A stretch of 64,000 nucleotides of DNA from Paenibacillus campinasensis (GTDB taxonomy: Bacteria > Bacillota > Bacilli > Paenibacillales > Paenibacillaceae), in assembly GCF_002272015.1 (NCBI RefSeq), contig NZ_NPBY01000046.1, forward strand, positions 97,216-161,215, given 5' to 3'. The notes under the pieces were generated by a model. The model made no database searches. It saw only the letters and a program-made list of their open reading frames with translations, and was not told the DNA's origin. Each line of letters begins with the position of its first letter. Positions within the stretch are counted from its first letter, which is position 1. Both the position numbers and the translations under genes were made by a program. Below, one piece after another: positions 60,071-64,000 of this stretch.

Positions 60071-61099
60071 ATGATTACATTCCAGAACGTTGACATAAAA
60101 TTCGGAGAATTTCATGCGGTTAAAAACCTTAATTTGCATATTCGGGAAGGGGAATTCTTCACATTCCTCGGGCCCTCGGGTTGTGGGAAGACGACGACCC
60201 TCCGCAGTCTGGTCGGGTTTATTATGCCTACAAGCGGACAGATCCTGCTGAAAGACGCCGACATTACCCGGTTGCCGATCGAAAAACGAGAGATCGGGAT
60301 GGTATTTCAAAGCTATGCGCTGTTTCCCACGATGAATGTGTATGAGAACATCGCCTTCGGCTTGCGTGTCAAGAAGTTCTCTAAGGCGGAAGTGGACCAG
60401 AAAGTAAAGGACATTGCCCGGAAAGTGGATTTAAAAGATGAGCAGCTGTTCAAAAAAGTATCGGAGCTATCCGGTGGCCAGCAACAACGTGTGGCGATAG
60501 CCCGGGCGCTCGTATTGCAGCCGAGCATCTTGGTGCTGGACGAGCCTTTATCCAACCTGGACGCGAAGCTGCGGGTACAGCTTCGGAACGAGCTGAAACA
60601 ACTGCAGAAGAAGTTCGGGATCACAACGATTTATGTCACACACGACCAGGAAGAAGCGTTAACACTGTCCGATCGGATTGGTGTATTCAATCATGGGGTC
60701 TTGGAGCAGGTCGGTACGCCCCTGGAGGTTTACAATCAATCCCAAACGGAGTTTGTATGCAATTTCATAGGAGATATTAACCGGATCGATCCGGGGATGA
60801 TCGAGAATAGCCCGCTTAAAGATGTTGTTCAGCCGGGCAATATCGCCTATATCCGCAATGAGAAGGTAAGCCTGCTGCCCCTGCAGGGTATCGATACGGT
60901 CCAACTGAAAGGCAAGATCGCGGACCGGGAATTTTACGGTTTATACAGCAAGTATGTATTGGAGATTAAAGGCGGCGGGCAACTAAAGACGATCGAAAAA
61001 GAAAGCCGGTTATTTCATCACGAGGTCGGCGACGATGTGGACATCTACCTCCCGGTCTGCGATATTTTGCAATATCCGATGAAGGAGGGGGGAGCATGA
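60071..61099 (+). CDS. ABC importer ATP-binding protein, FbpC/PotA type
   Basis: The 342-residue ATPase has Walker A GPSGCGKTT (about 36-44), signature LSGGQQQRVA, Walker B ILVLDEPLSNLD, His switch VTHDQEEALTL, and a C-terminal TOBE-like part (about 235-342). ATG 60071 has AAAGGAAG upstream. The stop overlaps the permease start by 4 bases. It powers the importer formed with the flanking genes. Confidence 0.92.
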   Translation: MITFQNVDIKFGEFHAVKNLNLHIREGEFFTFLGPSGCGKTTTLRSLVGFIMPTSGQILLKDADITRLPIEKREIGMVFQSYALFPTMNVYENIAFGLRVKKFSKAEVDQKVKDIARKVDLKDEQLFKKVSELSGGQQQRVAIARALVLQPSILVLDEPLSNLDAKLRVQLRNELKQLQKKFGITTIYVTHDQEEALTLSDRIGVFNHGVLEQVGTPLEVYNQSQTEFVCNFIGDINRIDPGMIENSPLKDVVQPGNIAYIRNEKVSLLPLQGIDTVQLKGKIADREFYGLYSKYVLEIKGGGQLKTIEKESRLFHHEVGDDVDIYLPVCDILQYPMKEGGA

Positions 61100-62805
61100 A
61101 GACCCGGAACCTGAGCACCCGGCTGGCTTCCATCAACCCTGTCTCGATCCTGTTATACGGACTGATTGTCTGGTTTGTTATTGCCTTTCTGATTTATCCG
61201 AACTTGAATATTTACGGCGAGATTTTCTTTAAGGATGGCCAATTCACACTGGAGGCGGCAGAGAAGCTGCTCTCGTCCGAACGCGCGATGCGAAGCTTGT
61301 ATAACAGCTTTATTCTCGCATTTTCCCTCATCATTACGGTAAATGTGGTGGGCATTACACTGGTACTCATTTCGGAATACTTCGAAATCAAAGGCGCGAA
61401 GATCTTGCGATTGGGTTACTTTACGACCTTGATTTACAGCGGAGTCGTGCTCGTGTCCGGCTATAAATTCGTCTATGGCGAAGAGGGCTTTATGACCAAG
61501 CTCCTGGTGTACTTGTTCCCTTCATTTGATGCAACTTGGTTTCATGGTTACTGGGCGGTGCTATTCGTCATGACGTTTGCCTGCACATCCAATCACTTTC
61601 TATTCTTGAGCAATGCGATTCGCAAAATTGACTTCCAAACGGTGGAGGCCGCAAGAAATATGGGGGCGTCTACTTGGTATATCCTAAGGCGGGTTGTACT
61701 TCCGGTGCTGAAGCCTACAATCTATGCACTGACGATCCTGACCTTTCTTACTGGCCTGGCTGCAACGTCTGCGCCGCTGATCCTCGGGGGCAAGGAATTC
61801 CAGACGATTACGCCGATGATTCTGACGTTCTCGAGAAGCATGACGTCCAGGGACTTGGCTGCGCTATTGGCACTTATTCTTGGAGTGGCCACGCTGGTGT
61901 TGTTGACCATAATGATCCGGTTCGAACGCAAGGGCAACTTCATGTCGGTCTCCAAGGTCAAATCGGAGCTGGTCAAACAAAAAATCCGGAGCAAATTCGG
62001 CAACATCGCCGCTCATATTCTGGCTTACGGCCTGTTTGTTCTATATATCGTTCCGGTTGTGCTGATCATCATCTTTTCGTTCACCGATGCGGCTAGTATC
62101 TCTACCGCTACGTTGAATCTGAACAGCTTTACCTTGAATAATTACATTCAAGTGTTTTCATCCATGTCGGCCTTCAAGCCTTATCTGGTAAGTATTCTAT
62201 ATGCCGCAGCAGCCTCCGTGATTGTCGTCGCATTGGCGCTGGCCGCGTCCAGAATATTGCATAGATATAAGAACAAGTGGGCGCTTGCCTTGGAATATGC
62301 AATGCTGATTCCGTGGATTCTGCCTTCGACGCTGATTGCGGTCGGACTGATCGTCACCTTTAACACGCCGAAGCTGATTATCGGGAATACGGTGCTGGTT
62401 GGCACCGTCTGGATGCTCTTGATTGCGTATGTCATCATTCATATTCCTTTCACTCTGCGAATGGTCAAGGCCTCCTTCTTCAGCCTGGACAGCAATCTGG
62501 AGGACGCTGCAAGGAATTTGGGCGCCAAACCGTTCTATACGTTCAGAAAAGTATTGCTGCCGATCATTCTACCGTCGACCTTAGCGGTTCTCGCACTGAA
62601 TTTCAACGGAATTTTGGCTGATTATGACGTTACCGTGTTCCTCTATCATCCGGTGTACCAGCCGTTAGGCGTCGTCATCAAGAACAGCACGGATGCGCAG
62701 GCGCTCGCGGATACCAAAGCGTTGACCTTGGTTTATTCGGTGATCTTGATGATTATGTCGTCCGTGACGTTATATTTTGTTTATGGAAGAAACAGCAGAT
62801 CTTGA
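61096..62805 (+). CDS. ABC importer permease with two fused domains (FbpB/PhnV-like)
   Basis: The 569-residue protein joins two six-helix permease halves (about 10-285 and 300-565), each with an EAA loop: VEAARNMGASTWYILRRV and LEDAARNLGAKPFYTFRKV. Such double permeases serve ferric iron, thiamine and aminoethylphosphonate importers. GGAGGGGGGAGC precedes the ATG, which overlaps the ATPase stop. It closes the operon, ended by a terminator. Confidence 0.92.
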   Translation: MKTRNLSTRLASINPVSILLYGLIVWFVIAFLIYPNLNIYGEIFFKDGQFTLEAAEKLLSSERAMRSLYNSFILAFSLIITVNVVGITLVLISEYFEIKGAKILRLGYFTTLIYSGVVLVSGYKFVYGEEGFMTKLLVYLFPSFDATWFHGYWAVLFVMTFACTSNHFLFLSNAIRKIDFQTVEAARNMGASTWYILRRVVLPVLKPTIYALTILTFLTGLAATSAPLILGGKEFQTITPMILTFSRSMTSRDLAALLALILGVATLVLLTIMIRFERKGNFMSVSKVKSELVKQKIRSKFGNIAAHILAYGLFVLYIVPVVLIIIFSFTDAASISTATLNLNSFTLNNYIQVFSSMSAFKPYLVSILYAAAASVIVVALALAASRILHRYKNKWALALEYAMLIPWILPSTLIAVGLIVTFNTPKLIIGNTVLVGTVWMLLIAYVIIHIPFTLRMVKASFFSLDSNLEDAARNLGAKPFYTFRKVLLPIILPSTLAVLALNFNGILADYDVTVFLYHPVYQPLGVVIKNSTDAQALADTKALTLVYSVILMIMSSVTLYFVYGRNSRS

Positions 62806-62850
62806 GGAATTTAAAAAAAAATCATCGAGGGATAAAACCCCGGACTCGTT

Positions 62851-62876
62851 AAAGTCGCTATATTAGCGGCTTTTTG
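62851..62876 (+). terminator. intrinsic terminator after the importer operon
   Basis: AAAGTCGC (62851-62858) and GCGGCTTT (62866-62873), one G-U pair, 7-base loop, then TTTTT. The stretch 62877-63148 is AT-rich and shows no further element I can name. Confidence 0.7.
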
Positions 62877-63148
62877 GTTTTATAACGCTGCTACGTCGAA
62901 CTGCTCCTGGTAACAGCGTGTTCGGATGCTTTTGTTTAACTAATGGGCAGTTTGCGGAATTGTGTTGTTGGAAAGTTTCGATACATGTCGAGGAGCAAGA
63001 ATTTGTCCAATTGCCGATTAGCTTAGTATTAGTTAACGGGCAGGATAATTCAATAATTTCGCGAATACTCTTATGAAAAGATTAATTTGCAAAGTTCGTA
63101 GATATGGAGTTATCGGAAATCCTCAGGTGTAATTGATAGGAGGGAGCT

Positions 63149-64000
63149 ATGAAAGATCTACTGGAGCTATTAAAGAATATCAATAAAAGGATATATTTGT
63201 TGTCACTTGCTTTTGTGGTGGTCATTAACTTAGGGGTGTTAAAGGGATTTGATACTCAAAAGGAGAGGTTACTTACAAGTGGAATGAAAGTGCTTTATAG
63301 CTCGTGGAGTTTGTTACTTATTATAATTGTGTTAGTGAGCATCTTAAAGTTGCTGCGAGTTAGTGACCGGAAGTCACGTGAAAGAATAAAAGAGCATTTA
63401 TATTCTCCCTTCGATTATGAAACAGAAGGGGATTTTGTAAATGTTAGTGTTCATAGATACTATAAGGATGAAATTAAAAAAGGGATATTGGAAATAATAG
63501 AAGTTAAATTAAATAATATTTCAAACGAAGATATCGAGCTGATACGTGGTTTCGTTTATTTCTATAAAGACAAGACAAGGATTAAGACTATAAACATTGA
63601 GCTCTACAATCTTCGTGGTGGGTTTAGTGAGAGAATATTACAAAGCGACAACAATGATAAAAGTCATTTGTTGGACTGGGATTCTTTTGAACTATTTGTT
63701 TCAGAGTTAACAACAAAACAAAATCAAATCCAAAACACATATTTTAGAAGCAAGCTTTACATAAAAACGCACTACTATATTTTAAACTATGAGCAATTTG
63801 TTGATTACAAATTCCTCGGTATTCGTCTGAATTACAATTTGGCTTGGATAAAGAGGGTTCTTAATACACAAGTAGTACCAAGAATCACTTTCTTTTATAA
63901 AAGAAAAATATATTATGTCGGCAAGTCTCCGCCTCTCATTAAGGAACTGATTTCTTTGATACAGAGATTCATTGCTTTCACTATAATATATATTTTATTG
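63149..64000 (+). CDS. unknown two-helix membrane protein, AT-rich (3' end outside window)
   Basis: The frame is open for exactly 284 codons from ATG 63149 (AGGAGGGAGC upstream) to the window edge. Two hydrophobic segments lie at about 17-35 and 48-70 (WSLLLIIIVLVSILKLL). A beta-rich, charged soluble part follows (about 83-230), and a further hydrophobic stretch (FIAFTIIYILL) sits at the edge. Codon choice and base composition are clearly more AT-rich than in the preceding operon, suggesting transfer. No family was recognised; an accessory or defence role would be speculation. Confidence 0.75.
   Translation, partial: MKDLLELLKNINKRIYLLSLAFVVVINLGVLKGFDTQKERLLTSGMKVLYSSWSLLLIIIVLVSILKLLRVSDRKSRERIKEHLYSPFDYETEGDFVNVSVHRYYKDEIKKGILEIIEVKLNNISNEDIELIRGFVYFYKDKTRIKTINIELYNLRGGFSERILQSDNNDKSHLLDWDSFELFVSELTTKQNQIQNTYFRSKLYIKTHYYILNYEQFVDYKFLGIRLNYNLAWIKRVLNTQVVPRITFFYKRKIYYVGKSPPLIKELISLIQRFIAFTIIYILL

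Noticed and set aside
1..64000. CRISPR arrays, insertion sequences, tRNA or rRNA genes
   Set aside because: No spaced direct repeats, transposase motifs, cloverleaf or rRNA signatures were seen by eye; a covariance-model search would be decisive for tRNA.

Overview
The window reads as a chromosomal segment of a Paenibacillus-like member of the Bacillota. The basis is strong AGGAGG-type ribosome binding sites, sigma-A-like promoters, intrinsic terminators after most transcription units, moderate GC, S-layer-homology (SLH) anchoring, EcsC, GIY-YIG, DUF1048 and DUF4179 families, and many lipoprotein-dependent ABC importers. I saw no rRNA, tRNA, insertion sequence, prophage, CRISPR array or origin. 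Genus is an inference; no marker gene is present.

Layout. 1-2260: 5'-terminal part of a secreted GH64 beta-1,3-glucanase and an EcsC-family gene, both leftward. 2436-8065: a GntR regulator and a probable glycerophosphodiester uptake/use operon (phosphodiesterase, two permeases, binding protein, tyrosine phosphatase) with no ATPase gene; the regulator and the operon share an operator-like motif. 8146-14600: a zinc alcohol dehydrogenase, a WYL regulator divergent from a GyrI-like gene and two small unknown genes, and a large MalT-type LuxR regulator. 14759-22542: a 1,670-residue SLH-anchored RCC1/Ig-repeat surface protein, an unrecognised 676-residue beta-rich protein and a cupin. 22656-26857: a stalk-domain secreted protein and a second ATPase-less sugar importer. 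27098-28351: an orphan GIY-YIG gene, decayed sequence and a small membrane protein. 28593-33895: a WxL-type cell-wall cluster (DUF916 membrane protein, RCC1-propeller protein with a WxL-like C-terminus, small WxL-like protein). 33932-43064: SDR/MerR divergent pair, methyltransferase, an ABC-F ribosome-protection gene behind an elaborate leader, an EamA transporter with a terminator in its leader, a GDSL hydrolase, and an ArsR gene followed by an SRPBCC-alpha/beta-hydrolase fusion. 43065-51789: a PadR-DUF1048-DUF1048-ABC exporter operon, two ECF sigma/anti-sigma pairs, a nucleotidyltransferase and another ABC-2 exporter. 52136-56498: an AAA+ ATPase with a TPR membrane partner, RarD, a frameshifted remnant and a phosphotransferase. 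56815-62805: a GntR/LacI-type regulator, a metallo-hydrolase and a complete Fe/aminoethylphosphonate-type ABC importer. 63149-64000: the AT-rich start of an unknown membrane protein that runs off the window and may open an accessory region.

How the genes work together. Three importer systems differ in design: two depend on an ATPase encoded elsewhere, one is self-sufficient. Cell-surface functions dominate the middle: two RCC1-propeller proteins are held at the wall by different anchors, SLH in one and WxL-like in the other. The most informative regulatory DNA is the roughly 400-nt leader of the ABC-F gene (two leader peptides, two terminators, a sequestered ribosome binding site), the paired MerR operators between the SDR and merR genes, and the apparently leaderless arsR gene. 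At least four short coding remnants (27471, 35645, 51848, 55088) mark places where genes have been lost.
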